A DNA stretch of 64,000 bases from Agromyces luteolus. GTDB taxonomy: Bacteria > Actinomycetota > Actinomycetes > Actinomycetales > Microbacteriaceae. Numbering within the stretch: the stretch's first letter is position 1; every line of letters starts with the position of its first letter. Under the pieces are notes generated by a model. The model had not been told where the DNA came from. It worked only from the letters and a program-made list of their open reading frames with translations, and did not search any database. Shown here one piece after another: positions 35,056 through 44,992 of the stretch. The DNA lies in assembly GCF_009729855.1 (NCBI RefSeq), contig NZ_WODA01000004.1, positions 62,001 to 126,000 on the forward strand. The letters are read 5' to 3'. The translations under genes and the position numbers were made by a program.

Positions 35056-35847
35056 GTGTCGTCGAGCCGCGTCGAGTCGGATACAGTCGGCGGCATAGAC
35101 GTCATCACCGCTCCCGCATCCGCGGCCCCGCCGACCCGTCGGTGGGGTCTTCTTCATGCCCTCGCGGGCGTGGGGATCTTCGTCGTCGGCATCTTCGGGC
35201 CGGCGTTGCTGCCCGTGGAGTGGCTGACCTACCCGGTCTGGCTGGCCCTGAGCCTCGCCATGCCGGTGCTCGTCGTCGGCTGGATCGTGTTCGTGTCTCG
35301 GAGGTGGGGCACCGGCAGCCTGATCCGCGACTACGGCCTGTCGTTCCGGTGGATCGACCTCCTGGGGATCCCCGTCGCGTTCGCGGCGATCTGGTTCCTC
35401 GAACCGTTCGCCGTGTACGTCGCGCTGCTGATGTTCGGCGATCCCGGCGGGCTCGACTCGAACGTGTTCCCCTCACCCGATCCGATGATCTGGCTGCCGA
35501 CCGTCGTGCTCGCGGTCGTCGCGGCCCCGTTCATCGAGGAGGTCGTCTTCCGGGGCATGCTCCAGCCGTCGCTGAAGCGGTGGTTCGACGGGCCGGATCC
35601 CGATCAGACGCGCAGCTTCCGTGCCACGAACGCGGCCATCGTGCTCACCGCACTGCTGTTCGCCTCGCTCCACCTGCCGCAGGCCTTCGCCGGCGTCAAC
35701 GGCGTCGCGCTTGCTGCGGCCACGTTCCTCTCCGGGATCGTGCTCGGCGCCCTCGCCATGGCGACTCGCCGCACCGCACCGTCCATCGTCGTGCACGCCG
35801 CGTCCAACCTCGTCGCGACCGCGTCGGCGTACGGGCTCGTGGCCTGA
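35056..35847 (+). CDS. CPBP intramembrane glutamic protease (CAAX-like)
   Basis: 263 aa with about seven membrane helices. The family motif EEVVFRG (E161, E162, R166) and the second motif with His in ASLHLPQAF are present. GTG 35056 is the first start, but a TACAGT -10-like box at 35083-35088 suggests that translation might begin later. Cleaves membrane substrates; in bacteria often linked to bacteriocin immunity. Confidence 0.8.
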   Translation: MSSSRVESDTVGGIDVITAPASAAPPTRRWGLLHALAGVGIFVVGIFGPALLPVEWLTYPVWLALSLAMPVLVVGWIVFVSRRWGTGSLIRDYGLSFRWIDLLGIPVAFAAIWFLEPFAVYVALLMFGDPGGLDSNVFPSPDPMIWLPTVVLAVVAAPFIEEVVFRGMLQPSLKRWFDGPDPDQTRSFRATNAAIVLTALLFASLHLPQAFAGVNGVALAAATFLSGIVLGALAMATRRTAPSIVVHAASNLVATASAYGLVA

Positions 35848-35856
35848 CGTCGATCA

Positions 35857-36798
35857 TCAGTCGGCGGACACTGGACCCGCGACCCGCATCGTCTCCCCCG
35901 CCCGCGCCGCGAAGGCCGTCGCCTCCGCGGCGATCGTGCGACGCATGACCTCGACCGCGGCCGTCGGCGCGACATCCGCCGGCATCGCCAGGCTGATCGT
36001 CCGGTCGAGCGCGCGCTCGGCGAGCCGCACCGCCCGGAGCCTCGGGCGGTCGATGAGCACGAGCGCCGGCACGATCGCGACGCCGAGTCCGCGCTCGACG
36101 AAGCGCAGCACGGCATCCATCTCGGCGCCTTCGAGCACGACCTCGGGTGCGAGCGACGCAACGCGGAAGGCGGCATCCGTCGCCGCCCGCAGGTCGTAGG
36201 TCGAGCTGAAGACGATCTGCGGCAGCCGCGCGACCTCGGCGAGCGAGATCGTCTCGCGGTCGGTCACCGGCGGTGCTGCGGCGGATGACACGACCACGAG
36301 CTCCTCGACGAGCAGCGGCGTCACGGTGACGCGGCCCGGGGCCGTGGCATCCGTCGTCGTCACGAGCGCGAGGTCGAGCTCGCCGCCCGCGAGTTCGTCG
36401 AGGAGGCCGCGCGATCCCTGCTCCGAGAGGTGCAGTTCGATGGCCGGATGCTCCGCGTGGAACGCGCTGAGCACCTCGGCGACGAGGCTGATGCAGAGGG
36501 TCGGGGTGGCGCCGAGGCGCACGCGGCCTCGCTCGAGGCCGGCGAGCTCGGCGAGTTCGCGGCGCACCGATTCGGCGTCGGCGAGCATGCGCCTGGCGAG
36601 GGGCAGCAGCGACTCGCCCGCGACCGTGAGCGTCGAGCCGCCCCGGGCGCGGTGGAACAGCTCGGCGCCGAGGTCATGCTCGAGCGCCGCGATCTGGCGG
36701 CTGAGCGACGGCTGCGCGAGGTAGAGCTCCTCGGCGGCGCGCGTGAAGTTGCCGAACCGCGCGACCTCGACGAACGACCGGAGCTGCTCGAGATTCAT
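35857..36798 (-). CDS. LysR-family regulator
   Basis: 313 aa. N-terminal HTH MNLEQLRSFVEVARFGNFTRAAEELYLAQ followed by SLSRQIAALEHDLGAELF; C-terminal effector domain. Divergent (77-bp gap) from the flavoprotein gene; TCGATA words at about 36800 and 36820 in that gap could be part of its site. Confidence 0.88.
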   Translation of the reverse strand: MNLEQLRSFVEVARFGNFTRAAEELYLAQPSLSRQIAALEHDLGAELFHRARGGSTLTVAGESLLPLARRMLADAESVRRELAELAGLERGRVRLGATPTLCISLVAEVLSAFHAEHPAIELHLSEQGSRGLLDELAGGELDLALVTTTDATAPGRVTVTPLLVEELVVVSSAAAPPVTDRETISLAEVARLPQIVFSSTYDLRAATDAAFRVASLAPEVVLEGAEMDAVLRFVERGLGVAIVPALVLIDRPRLRAVRLAERALDRTISLAMPADVAPTAAVEVMRRTIAAEATAFAARAGETMRVAGPVSAD

Positions 36799-36875
36799 GT
36801 CGATAGCCTACACGCATCGATATCACGCCGAAGATGCATTGGACGGATGTAACCGGCCGACCTAGCGTGGAGCGC

Positions 36876-38612
36876 ATGACTGCTTCGGAACGCCAGATCT
36901 CCACCACCGTCCTCGTCATCGGCACGGGCGGCTCGGGCCTGCGCGCCGCGATCGAGCTCGCCGAGGCGGGCGTCGACGTGCTCGCGCTGGGCAAGCGCGC
37001 GAAGTCCGACGCCCACACCTCGCTCGCGGCGGGCGGCATCAACGCCGCGCTCGCCACCATGGACGCCGACGACAGCTGGCAGCAGCACGCCGCCGACACC
37101 CTGAAGGAGAGTTACCTCCTCGCCGACCCGCGCACGGTCGAGACGGTCACCAAGGGCGCGGCCCGCGGCATCCAGGACCTCGAGCGCTACGGCATGCCGT
37201 TCGCCCGCGAGGAGGACGGCCGCATCTCGCAGCGCTTCTTCGGCGCGCACACCTACCGCCGCACCGCGTTCGCGGGCGACTACACGGGCCTCGAGATCCA
37301 GCGCACCCTCGTCAACCGCGCCGCGCAGCTCGGCGTGCCGATCCTCGACACGGTCTACGTCACGCGCATCCTCGTGAACGACGACGGCGCGGTCTTCGGC
37401 GCCTACGGCTTCGACCTCGAGGACGGCACCCGCTACCTCATCCACGCCGACGCCGTGATCCTCGCCGCCGGCGGCCACAACCGCATCTGGCGGCGCACCT
37501 CCTCGCGTCGCGACGAGAACACGGGCGACTCGTGGCGCCTCGCCGTCGAGGCCGGCGGCCGCGTGCGCGACCCCGAGCTCGTGCAGTTCCACCCGTCGGG
37601 CATCATCGAGCCCGAGAGCGCCGCGGGAACCCTCATCAGCGAGGCGGCGCGAGGCGAAGGCGGCATCCTCACCAACGCCCTCGGCGAGCGCTTCATGGCG
37701 AAGTACGACCCCGAGCGCATGGAGCTCTCGACGCGCGACCGCGTCGCCCTGGCGGCGTACACCGAGATCAAGGAAGGCCGCGGCACGCCCAACGGGGGTG
37801 TCTGGCTCGATATCTCGCACCTCCCGCGCGAGACGATCATGCAGCGCCTCCCCCGCGTCTACCAGACCATGCTCGAGCTGCAGATGCGCGACATCACCAG
37901 GGAGCCGATCGAGATCGCGCCCACCGCGCACTACTCGATGGGCGGCGTCTGGGTGCGCCCCGACGACCACGGCACGGATGTCCCGGGGCTGTACGCGATC
38001 GGCGAGGCCTCGTCGGGCCTGCACGGCGCCAACCGGCTCGGCGGCAACTCGCTCATCGAGCTGCTCGTGTTCGGACGCATCGTCGGACAGGCCGCTGCGG
38101 CCTACTCGGCCGGGCTCGACGCGCAGCGGCGTTCGGCGTCCGCGGTCCGGGCGGCGCGCGCCGAGATCGACGACCTGCTGGCCGCGGATGGCGCGGAGAA
38201 CGTGCGCGCCCTGCAGCGCGCCATCCGGAACACCATGACCGAGCACGCCGGCGTCGTGCGCGACGAGCAGGGCCTGCTCGCCGGCCTCGCCGAGCTCGAC
38301 GCGATCGAGGCCCGCATGGCCGACATCGGCGTGCACCCCGACCTCGCCGGCTACCAGGACCTCGCCCACGCATTCGACCTGAAGTCGGCAGCGATGGCCG
38401 CCCGCGCGACGCTCGAGGCCGCGCTCGAGCGTCGCGAGACCCGCGGATGCCACAACCGCAGCGACCACCCCGAGACGGATGCCTCGCTGCAGGTCAACCT
38501 CGTGTGGTCGCCGTCCACGGGCGTGACCCGCGAGTCGATCCCGCCGATCCCCGACGAGATCGCGGCACTCATGGAGCGCGAGGTGTCGACGGCCGGGAAG
38601 CTCGTGGAGTGA
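36876..38612 (+). CDS. Fumarate reductase/succinate dehydrogenase-type flavoprotein, solitary
   Basis: 578 aa. FAD motif VLVIGTGGSGLRAAIELAEAG; the His in DAHTSLAAGGINAAL matches the FAD-linking site of SdhA/FrdA; substrate and proton-relay residues in ELVQFHPSG, EAARGEGGI and LSTRDRVA; C-terminal GLYAIGEASSGLHGANRLGGNS. L-aspartate oxidase is the main alternative. No iron-sulfur or membrane-anchor subunit follows; the next gene is on the other strand. ATG at 36876 chosen over one 14 codons upstream. Confidence 0.82.
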   Translation: MTASERQISTTVLVIGTGGSGLRAAIELAEAGVDVLALGKRAKSDAHTSLAAGGINAALATMDADDSWQQHAADTLKESYLLADPRTVETVTKGAARGIQDLERYGMPFAREEDGRISQRFFGAHTYRRTAFAGDYTGLEIQRTLVNRAAQLGVPILDTVYVTRILVNDDGAVFGAYGFDLEDGTRYLIHADAVILAAGGHNRIWRRTSSRRDENTGDSWRLAVEAGGRVRDPELVQFHPSGIIEPESAAGTLISEAARGEGGILTNALGERFMAKYDPERMELSTRDRVALAAYTEIKEGRGTPNGGVWLDISHLPRETIMQRLPRVYQTMLELQMRDITREPIEIAPTAHYSMGGVWVRPDDHGTDVPGLYAIGEASSGLHGANRLGGNSLIELLVFGRIVGQAAAAYSAGLDAQRRSASAVRAARAEIDDLLAADGAENVRALQRAIRNTMTEHAGVVRDEQGLLAGLAELDAIEARMADIGVHPDLAGYQDLAHAFDLKSAAMAARATLEAALERRETRGCHNRSDHPETDASLQVNLVWSPSTGVTRESIPPIPDEIAALMEREVSTAGKLVE

Positions 38613-38621
38613 CCTGCCCCG

Positions 38622-39410
38622 TCACCCCACCGACGGCCCGGACGGGCGGCGCCCCGACCGGATGCGGGCGAGGATCACGCGAGGAAGGGCTGCGAGGTGC
38701 GCCGCCAATCCGTCGTGGGCTTCGGCGTGGCGCGCGCGATACCGGCCGATGCCGATGATCGAGACGCCGAGCAGCAGGAACGCGAAGAGGATGCCGCCGA
38801 TGTACGCGAACGACGAGTCGTAGCCGGCGATGTGCGGGTCGAGGAACCCGTACGGGTACCACCACTCCGCGCTGCCGTCGGGGTTCGGCACGAGTTCGCC
38901 GCGGATCATCGTGTAGACCGTCCAGACGAGCGGGTAGCTGACGATCACCGCGAGCGACCGCCACGGGAGCCCGCGACGCCTCGTGGCGAACAGCAGGTCG
39001 AGCATGAAGTAGAGCGGAAGCACGACGTGGAGCGTCTCGGTGGCCCACGAGTCCAGGTTCGCGACCCAGAGCGGGTCGGTCGCGGCGATCGCGGCCGGCT
39101 CGCCTCGCAGCAGAACGTTGAACACGACGCCGAGCAGGATCACCGGCCCGGTGACCGCGGCGATCGCCAGCGCGATGCCGACGGGCTCGGGCGAGGTGCC
39201 GCGGTGCCGGCGCATCCAGTGCGCCGCGATCGACAGCACGACGATGCTGAGGATCGACGACACGATCGTGAACATGCTGAAGTAGTTCGCCAGCACGAGG
39301 CCGAGATCCTGGCCGTCGCGCGCCGCGCGATCGATGTTGACCAGCAGTCCGGCGAGGACGCCCGAACCCGCGACGATCGCGGCGGCGACCCTGAACCACA
39401 CCCAACGCAT
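38622..39410 (-). CDS. Pr6Pr-family membrane protein
   Basis: 262 aa, six to seven membrane helices, start ATG behind a GGGGGG tract. The segments LANYFSMFTIVSSILSIVVL, HVVLPLYFMLDLLF and WWYPYGFLDPH with histidines at helix ends are those of the Pr6Pr/FAR-17a-AIG1-like family; animal AIG1 relatives hydrolyse fatty-acid esters, and the bacterial role is unknown. Converges on the flavoprotein gene (9-bp gap). Confidence 0.8.
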   Translation of the reverse strand: MRWVWFRVAAAIVAGSGVLAGLLVNIDRAARDGQDLGLVLANYFSMFTIVSSILSIVVLSIAAHWMRRHRGTSPEPVGIALAIAAVTGPVILLGVVFNVLLRGEPAAIAATDPLWVANLDSWATETLHVVLPLYFMLDLLFATRRRGLPWRSLAVIVSYPLVWTVYTMIRGELVPNPDGSAEWWYPYGFLDPHIAGYDSSFAYIGGILFAFLLLGVSIIGIGRYRARHAEAHDGLAAHLAALPRVILARIRSGRRPSGPSVG

Positions 39411-39524
39411 GAGAACCCCCCAGTTGCACTGCGACGAGTTCGGGTTGAGGACGTTGTAGTGCCTCCGGGGATCCGGCCGCCGGAACTCTGGCACAAAGAT
39501 TGAGGAAATCTCGATGAAGAGTGC

Positions 39525-41603
39525 TCAGCGCTGTGGGATAGCTCCAAACTCGACCACCGCGGGCCCGACCTCGACCCGCTCGCCACGCACGAGCGTCGCA
39601 CCGGCAGGAACCTGCACCGTCACGCCCTCCGCGTCGGCATGCACGAACAGGTCGCCGAGCGGGGTCGGCACGACCGCCGACGCCCACTCGAGGCCGCCGA
39701 GCCGCGGCTCGACCTCGAAGCGCGTCCAGCCGTCGTCGAGCGGCCGCAGTCCGAGCACCGCCTCCGGAATGAGCGCGGCGGGCCCGGCCGACCAGGCGTG
39801 GCAGAGGCTACGCCCGAACGGCCGCCCGTACATGGCCAGGTCGTCGCCGCCCGACGGCCCCTCCTCCCAGAAGGTGCCCGGGCCGGCGTCGAGCATGGCA
39901 CCCCAGATCCGTTCGATCTCCTCGAGCACCGCGTCGTGCTCGCCCGCGGCGAGCCTCGCGCGGAGCCGGAATGCGGTCATGAACGGCGTGCCGGCCGTGC
40001 CGGTGCGGATCGAGGACGCGACCCCGTCTGGCACGCCGTCGGAGTGGAGCCCCGCGAGCACGGCGAGGAAGTTCGCGTAGGGAGCGGGCGAGGAGGTCGT
40101 GGCATCCGCTCCGAGGTAGTCGGCCCAGCGGTCGGTCTCGGCGAGCCATCCGCTCGACCGCACGGTGGACTCGACGAGGTCGGCAAGCGCGCTCCATCGC
40201 GCCGCGCCCGCGTGCTCGACGCGATCGAGCAGCCGGGCCGCGCTGCGGAGCGCCCAGCACCACAGCATCTGCAGCGCCACCGGGTCGCGGCCGTGCTCGA
40301 TCGCGAGCCCCCAGTCGAGGAACACCGAGCCCGGGCCGGAGTCGACGAATCCGCCGCGCTGCGCCTCGGGCCGGAAGACGCCGCGATCGTCGGCGAACCG
40401 GGCGAGGTCGGCGACGAACGCGTCGACGTGCGCCGCCTCGCGCTCGGCGAACCCGCGATCGCCGAAGTACCGCACGTACAGGTCGGCATTGACGACCCAC
40501 CACAGCGAGTAGTCGGCGATGCCGTTGACGTACCCGTGGTCCGGGCGGCCGAGCGCCACGAGCCCGTCGGCGACGACTCCGCCGTCGCCGAGTGCGAACG
40601 CGTTGGCGAGGGTGCTGAGCGCCTGGTCGCCGGCCCACGGCATGCGGTCGCGCTTGATCCCGTCGATCATCAGCCCCTGGTCGCAGACCCGGAGCGTGTA
40701 CTGCGCCGCCGCCCAGACCCGGGTGAGCCGGTCGTCGGAGCACGCGAACGCCCCGGGGCGCGCGATCGGCGTCACCTCGGCGCGCACGCGCACCTCGGGG
40801 GGCGCGGCATCCGCCCCGATCGAGAGGTACCTGAAGCCGAGCGGATGCCTCGTGGCCCACCCCTCCTCGACGCGGATCACGTCGTGGCGCGTCTCGCGAT
40901 CGGTCTCCTCGGCGAGCGCCTCGGCCTCGCTCTCGCCGCTGCCGACGACCGGCTGCGGGCCGCGCGGGAGGACCGGGGTGCCGAGGAGCGGCGCACCGGC
41001 GTCGTAGAGCCCGTCCGGGCGCCGGGCCACGGCGACCTCGACGTGACCGGGTGCCTCGAGGTGCGGGGGCCGCTCGCCGCCGGGGCGGAGCGCGATCGAT
41101 TCCCACGGGCCGTCGTCGACCGACGCCGCCCAGTCGGCGAGCGCCGCAGCGGCAGGGATGCCGAGCGCCGGCGCGTCGCCGGTGCGCGCCACGACGTGGA
41201 ACTCGACGACGGTGCCCACGACCGGCACCTCGAACCGGAGGTCGTCGCCGACGACGACGACCCCGGTCGCGAGGGAGGCCGGCCCCGCGGCATCCGCTCG
41301 CACGGAGACCTCGGCGCGCCCCGCGACGCGGACCGTCACCAGCACGGCCGCAGTCGTGACCGCCCGGAACCGCACGTGCTGCGCGGGCCGGCCGTGGTTG
41401 CGCGGGTAGTGCACGTGCCGGTTCGCCGCGAATCCGTCGTCGACCAGCCGGCCGAGCAGCGCCAGCTCGTACTGGTCGCGCCCGTACGCCCACGCGCGGT
41501 CGGCCGCGCGCGGCACCACGTCGGCGTCGTCGAAGGGCTGCGGCGAGCGGGTCCGGACCCACCGCCGCAGCTCGTCGATCGAGCGCGGCGGCTGCTGCGG
41601 CAT
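39525..41603 (-). CDS. GH78-like alpha-L-rhamnosidase, cytoplasmic
   Basis: 692 aa, no signal peptide. The (alpha/alpha)6 barrel core holds the GH78-type segment LMIDGIKRDRMPWAGDQALS (about residues 305-325) and, at the C-terminus, FWEEGPSGGDDLAMYGRPFGRSLCHAWSAGPAALI with Glu/His acid-base candidates. It lacks the two long N-terminal beta domains of the 901-aa enzyme at 46068. Removes L-rhamnose or a similar sugar from an imported glycoside. Three bp downstream of the permease stop in the LacI-regulated operon. Confidence 0.78.
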   Translation of the reverse strand: MPQQPPRSIDELRRWVRTRSPQPFDDADVVPRAADRAWAYGRDQYELALLGRLVDDGFAANRHVHYPRNHGRPAQHVRFRAVTTAAVLVTVRVAGRAEVSVRADAAGPASLATGVVVVGDDLRFEVPVVGTVVEFHVVARTGDAPALGIPAAAALADWAASVDDGPWESIALRPGGERPPHLEAPGHVEVAVARRPDGLYDAGAPLLGTPVLPRGPQPVVGSGESEAEALAEETDRETRHDVIRVEEGWATRHPLGFRYLSIGADAAPPEVRVRAEVTPIARPGAFACSDDRLTRVWAAAQYTLRVCDQGLMIDGIKRDRMPWAGDQALSTLANAFALGDGGVVADGLVALGRPDHGYVNGIADYSLWWVVNADLYVRYFGDRGFAEREAAHVDAFVADLARFADDRGVFRPEAQRGGFVDSGPGSVFLDWGLAIEHGRDPVALQMLWCWALRSAARLLDRVEHAGAARWSALADLVESTVRSSGWLAETDRWADYLGADATTSSPAPYANFLAVLAGLHSDGVPDGVASSIRTGTAGTPFMTAFRLRARLAAGEHDAVLEEIERIWGAMLDAGPGTFWEEGPSGGDDLAMYGRPFGRSLCHAWSAGPAALIPEAVLGLRPLDDGWTRFEVEPRLGGLEWASAVVPTPLGDLFVHADAEGVTVQVPAGATLVRGERVEVGPAVVEFGAIPQR

Positions 41604-41606
41604 CCG

Positions 41607-42437
41607 TCAGCCCTTCACGGCGCCGGAGGTCATGCCGGCGACGATCTGCCGCTGGAAGAAGATGTACATGATCAGCGGCGGGATGGTGATGAGCAGCACG
41701 TCGGCGAAGAGCAGGTTGAACGAGCTCACCGACTGCGAGATGTAGTTGAACGTCGTCAGCTGCACGGTCGCGTTCTCGTCGCCCGGCAGGAAGTACAGCG
41801 CGTACGTGAAGTCGTTGAAGACGAACACGGCCTGCACGACGATGACGGTCACGATGACCGAGCGCAGCAGCGGGAAGATCACGCGGAAGAACAGCTTGAC
41901 CGGTCCGGCGCCGTCGATGATCGCCGCCTCGTCGAGCTCGCGCGGGATGGTCGCGACGAACGCCCGGAAGAGCAGGATGCAGAACGAGAGCCCGAAGGCG
42001 ACGTGCACCGCGATGAGGCCGATGAGCGTCTTGAAGAGGCCCAGGCCCTGCAGCACCCAGATGGTCGGCACGACGGCCGGCGGGATGATCAGCCCCGCGA
42101 GCACGAGCGTGTTCACGAGCGGGTTCCAGCGCGACTTCCGCCGCTGCAGGACGTAGCCGACCATCGCGCCGAGCACGACCATGATCGCGACGGCGCCGAC
42201 GGTGAGGACCGTGCTGTTGAAGAAGGCGCGGACGAGCAGCCAGTCCCGGTTCTGCAGCACCGTGACGATGTTCTCGAAGAACACCCACTCGGTCGGCCAG
42301 CTGAACTCGAGGAACGAGGCTTCGGCCTGGGTCTTTCCCGCGGTGAAGACGATGAACGTGAACGGGACGATGAAGATCACGATCGCGACGAGGATGGCGA
42401 CCGAGCCGCCGCCCCACTTCCATGCGACGTTCCTCAT
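41607..42437 (-). CDS. Sugar ABC permease (MalG-like)
   Basis: 276 aa, six helices; the EAA loop IPRELDEAAIIDGAGPVKLF and the C-terminal tail (FQRQIVAGMTSGAVKG) are classic MalG-type. ATGA overlap with the partner permease. Part of an importer with no ATPase gene in the cluster, so it presumably uses a shared MsmK/MsiK ATPase encoded elsewhere. Confidence 0.9.
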   Translation of the reverse strand: MRNVAWKWGGGSVAILVAIVIFIVPFTFIVFTAGKTQAEASFLEFSWPTEWVFFENIVTVLQNRDWLLVRAFFNSTVLTVGAVAIMVVLGAMVGYVLQRRKSRWNPLVNTLVLAGLIIPPAVVPTIWVLQGLGLFKTLIGLIAVHVAFGLSFCILLFRAFVATIPRELDEAAIIDGAGPVKLFFRVIFPLLRSVIVTVIVVQAVFVFNDFTYALYFLPGDENATVQLTTFNYISQSVSSFNLLFADVLLITIPPLIMYIFFQRQIVAGMTSGAVKG

Positions 42438-43369
42438 TGGTCGGCCTCCTTGCGGTTGAGCCACCACGAGAGCGGGAAGATGATCGCGGCCACGACGAGG
42501 AACAGCACGACGTTGCCCGCGGTGGAGAGGCCGAAGAACCCGGCCTGGTACTGCTTGTAGATGACCGAGGCGAGCACGTCGCTCGTGAAGCCGGGGCCGC
42601 CGCCCGTCATCGCCCAGATGAGGTCGAACGAGCGCAGGCCGCCGATGAGCGAGAGCAGCACGACCGTGACCGTCGCCGGACGGAGCAGCGGCAGCGTGAT
42701 GTGCCGGAAGTTGTTCCAGGCGCCGGCTCCGTCGACCTTCGCGGCCTCGTAGTACTCCTGCGGGATCGCGACCATGCCCGCGATGTAGATGAGCGTGGCG
42801 AGCCCGACGCCCTTCCAGATGTCGACGAGGGCGACCGAGAGCAGCGCGATCGAGGGGTCGGTGAGCCACGCCGGACCCTCGATGCCGAGGACCGCGAGCG
42901 ACTCGTTGATCGGGCCGTCGAAGGGATCCATGAGGACCTTGAAGAGGATGCCGACGCCGATCGTGCTGACGAGCACGGGGAAGAAGATCGTGGCGCGGAG
43001 GAAGCCGCGGCCGATGATCTGCGAACTGAGCAGCACGCCGAAGAGGAGGCCGAAGACGACCTTCGCGCCCGAGGTCAGGAACGCGTAGATGAAGGTGTTG
43101 ATGAAGCCCGTGACGAGCTGCGGCTCCTGGAAGAACCGGATGAAGTTGTCGAAGCCGATGAACTCGACGTCGAACAGCGTCCACCGCGTCAGCGAGAAGT
43201 AGAACGACGCGATCGTCGGGACGAGGAACAGCACGACGTAGAAGACGCCGGCGGGGATGAAGAACCAGGTCGGGTAGGGGCTCTTCATGGGCTTCCGCCT
43301 GCCGGGCTTCGGAGGCGACGTCGCCGTCCTGCCCGTGGCGGTGCGGCCGGTGGCCGTCGCGGTGGTCAT
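42434..43369 (-). CDS. Sugar ABC permease (MalF-like)
   Basis: 311 aa; Thr/Arg-rich cytoplasmic N-terminus (TATGRTATGRT repeat), six helices, EAA loop IPQEYYEAAKVDGAGAWNNF. Membrane partner of the MalG-like protein. Follows the binding-protein gene by 65 bp. Confidence 0.9.
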   Translation of the reverse strand: MTTATATGRTATGRTATSPPKPGRRKPMKSPYPTWFFIPAGVFYVVLFLVPTIASFYFSLTRWTLFDVEFIGFDNFIRFFQEPQLVTGFINTFIYAFLTSGAKVVFGLLFGVLLSSQIIGRGFLRATIFFPVLVSTIGVGILFKVLMDPFDGPINESLAVLGIEGPAWLTDPSIALLSVALVDIWKGVGLATLIYIAGMVAIPQEYYEAAKVDGAGAWNNFRHITLPLLRPATVTVVLLSLIGGLRSFDLIWAMTGGGPGFTSDVLASVIYKQYQAGFFGLSTAGNVVLFLVVAAIIFPLSWWLNRKEADQ

Positions 43370-43434
43370 GGTGGATCTCCCGGATATGGCTGCGGGGCCG
43401 GGCGCGGCCCGGCCCCGCAGTTGAGTGGTACGGC

Positions 43435-44757
43435 CTACCAGCCCTCGATGCCGAGCTGCTGGGCCTGCTTCTTGACATCCTCGTCGTACTGGGCGGCGCC
43501 GTCAGCAGCCGAGGTGATGCCGGAGCCCACGGCGACCGTGATCTGCTCCAGGGCCGGTCCCTTGATGGGCGAGAGGAACTCGAGCGCCAGGTTGGTCTGG
43601 CCCGCGTCGAAGTACTCCTGCAGGTCGGAGACCATAGCCGGCACGTCGTCCGGCAGCTCGCAGCCCTCGACGACGAACGGACCCTGCGGGGCGTTGGCCT
43701 CGGACTGGATGTCGCAGGCCTCGGGCGTCGTCAGGAACTCGAGGAACTGCTTCGCGGCGTCGAGCTTCTCGCCCTCGGTCGACTGCGGGACGAAGACCGT
43801 GTAGGTCGGCATCCAGACGGTCAGGCCGAACGTCGACGCGTCGTCGCCCGGGATCGGGAACGAGCCGACGGTGTCGGTGGCCTCGGGATTCGTGGTCGCC
43901 AGCTGGGAGGCCGCGAACGTGAGCATCGGGTAGTGCGCGCCCTCGCCCGTGGCGACCATGGAGACGCCGTCGGCGTAGGTCGCCGACGCGAAGTCCTCGT
44001 TGAAGAGTCCCGCCTCGTACGCCTCCTGCAGGTGCTCGAAGCCCGCGAACGCCGGCTGGTCGACGTACTTCGCCTCGTTGTTCGTGTACTCCTCGGCCCA
44101 GTCGGGGTTCTCGGCGAGCACGTTGTTGAAGTCGCCGAGCACGAACAGCTGCGAGGTCCAGGTGTCGCCGTAGGTCTGCACGATCGGGGCGGCGACACCG
44201 GCCTCCTTGATCGCCTCGCTGTTGGCGATGAAGTCGTCCCAGCTCTCGGGGATCTCCAGCCCGAGGTCGGCGTAGATGTCCTTGTTGTAGAGCATCGCGC
44301 CGGCCATCGACTGGCCCATCGGGACGCCGTAGACGCCGTTGTCGGTCGCGACGCTCTTGATGAAGTTCTCGTCGAGCTTGTCGACGTACGCCTCGTCGGC
44401 GATGTTCACCAGCGTCTGGTCGGGGTTCAGGGCCTGGAGCAGCGAACCCGAGTTGTACTGGAACAGGTCGGCCATCTCACCGGTGGCGAGGCGGGTCTTC
44501 ACGACGTTGTCGCCGTCGGCACCCTGGGGGCGGGTCTCGACGGTGATGGTGATGTCGGGGTTCTCTTCGTGGAACGCCTCGGCGAGCGCCTCGGCCGTCG
44601 AGACCGTCGACTCGCCGTTGTCGACGAGGAACGACAGCTCGACCGCGCCGCCGTCGGAGTCGGAGTCACCGGCGCTGCAGCCGGCCAGTGCGAGCGACAG
44701 GGCGAGACCGCCTGCGCCCAGGGCGACGATCGAGCGTCGCGTCGTACGGGGGACCAT
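43435..44757 (-). CDS. Sugar-binding lipoprotein of ABC importer (SBP family 1)
   Basis: 440 aa from ATG 44757, which has GGAGG eight nt upstream (two in-frame ATGs lie just before it but would contain that site). Signal RRSIVALGAGGLALSLALAGC with lipobox Cys27. Family 1 pattern: FHEENPDITITVETRP and WDDFIANSEAIKEAG. Binds an oligosaccharide, presumably rhamnose-containing, outside the membrane. First gene of the leftward operon controlled from the LacI operator region. Confidence 0.9.
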   Translation of the reverse strand: MVPRTTRRSIVALGAGGLALSLALAGCSAGDSDSDGGAVELSFLVDNGESTVSTAEALAEAFHEENPDITITVETRPQGADGDNVVKTRLATGEMADLFQYNSGSLLQALNPDQTLVNIADEAYVDKLDENFIKSVATDNGVYGVPMGQSMAGAMLYNKDIYADLGLEIPESWDDFIANSEAIKEAGVAAPIVQTYGDTWTSQLFVLGDFNNVLAENPDWAEEYTNNEAKYVDQPAFAGFEHLQEAYEAGLFNEDFASATYADGVSMVATGEGAHYPMLTFAASQLATTNPEATDTVGSFPIPGDDASTFGLTVWMPTYTVFVPQSTEGEKLDAAKQFLEFLTTPEACDIQSEANAPQGPFVVEGCELPDDVPAMVSDLQEYFDAGQTNLALEFLSPIKGPALEQITVAVGSGITSAADGAAQYDEDVKKQAQQLGIEGW

Positions 44758-44854
44758 CTTCTTTACCTCCATGTAAAGCAACTGCGCTGTTGGGGTGCGC
44801 CGAGGGATTTCGGTGCTGTGGCGCCTGCCACGTTAGGAGTGTGCCGAGCGTTTG

Positions 44855-44923
44855 TCAACCGATCTACACACTTCGGTCGTAAATCGGTCTACATCATGTG
44901 GCCGTTGGCGTAGATCGATCTAC
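44855..44923. promoter_or_regulatory. LacI-type operators between sugar-importer operon and lacI
   Basis: A perfect 14-bp palindrome GTAGATCGATCTAC (44910-44923) and two degenerate copies with the half-site CGATCTACAC (about 44860-44869) and CGGTCTACAT (about 44885-44894). The same palindrome lies before the GH3 gene at 51186-51199. The sites cover both divergent promoters, so the LacI protein likely represses the importer/GH78 operon and itself. Confidence 0.8.
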
Positions 44924-44992
44924 CGTTTTCGGCAGGAGCGTGTACAGTGACAACGAGTTCGCTCCTGACGACGACGACGAGAGGAGAGCGGC

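Noticed and set aside
39411..39524. Possible small RNA or gene between the Pr6Pr and GH78 genes
   Set aside because: Only the promoter/leader of the Pr6Pr gene is evident; no convincing hairpin or frame.
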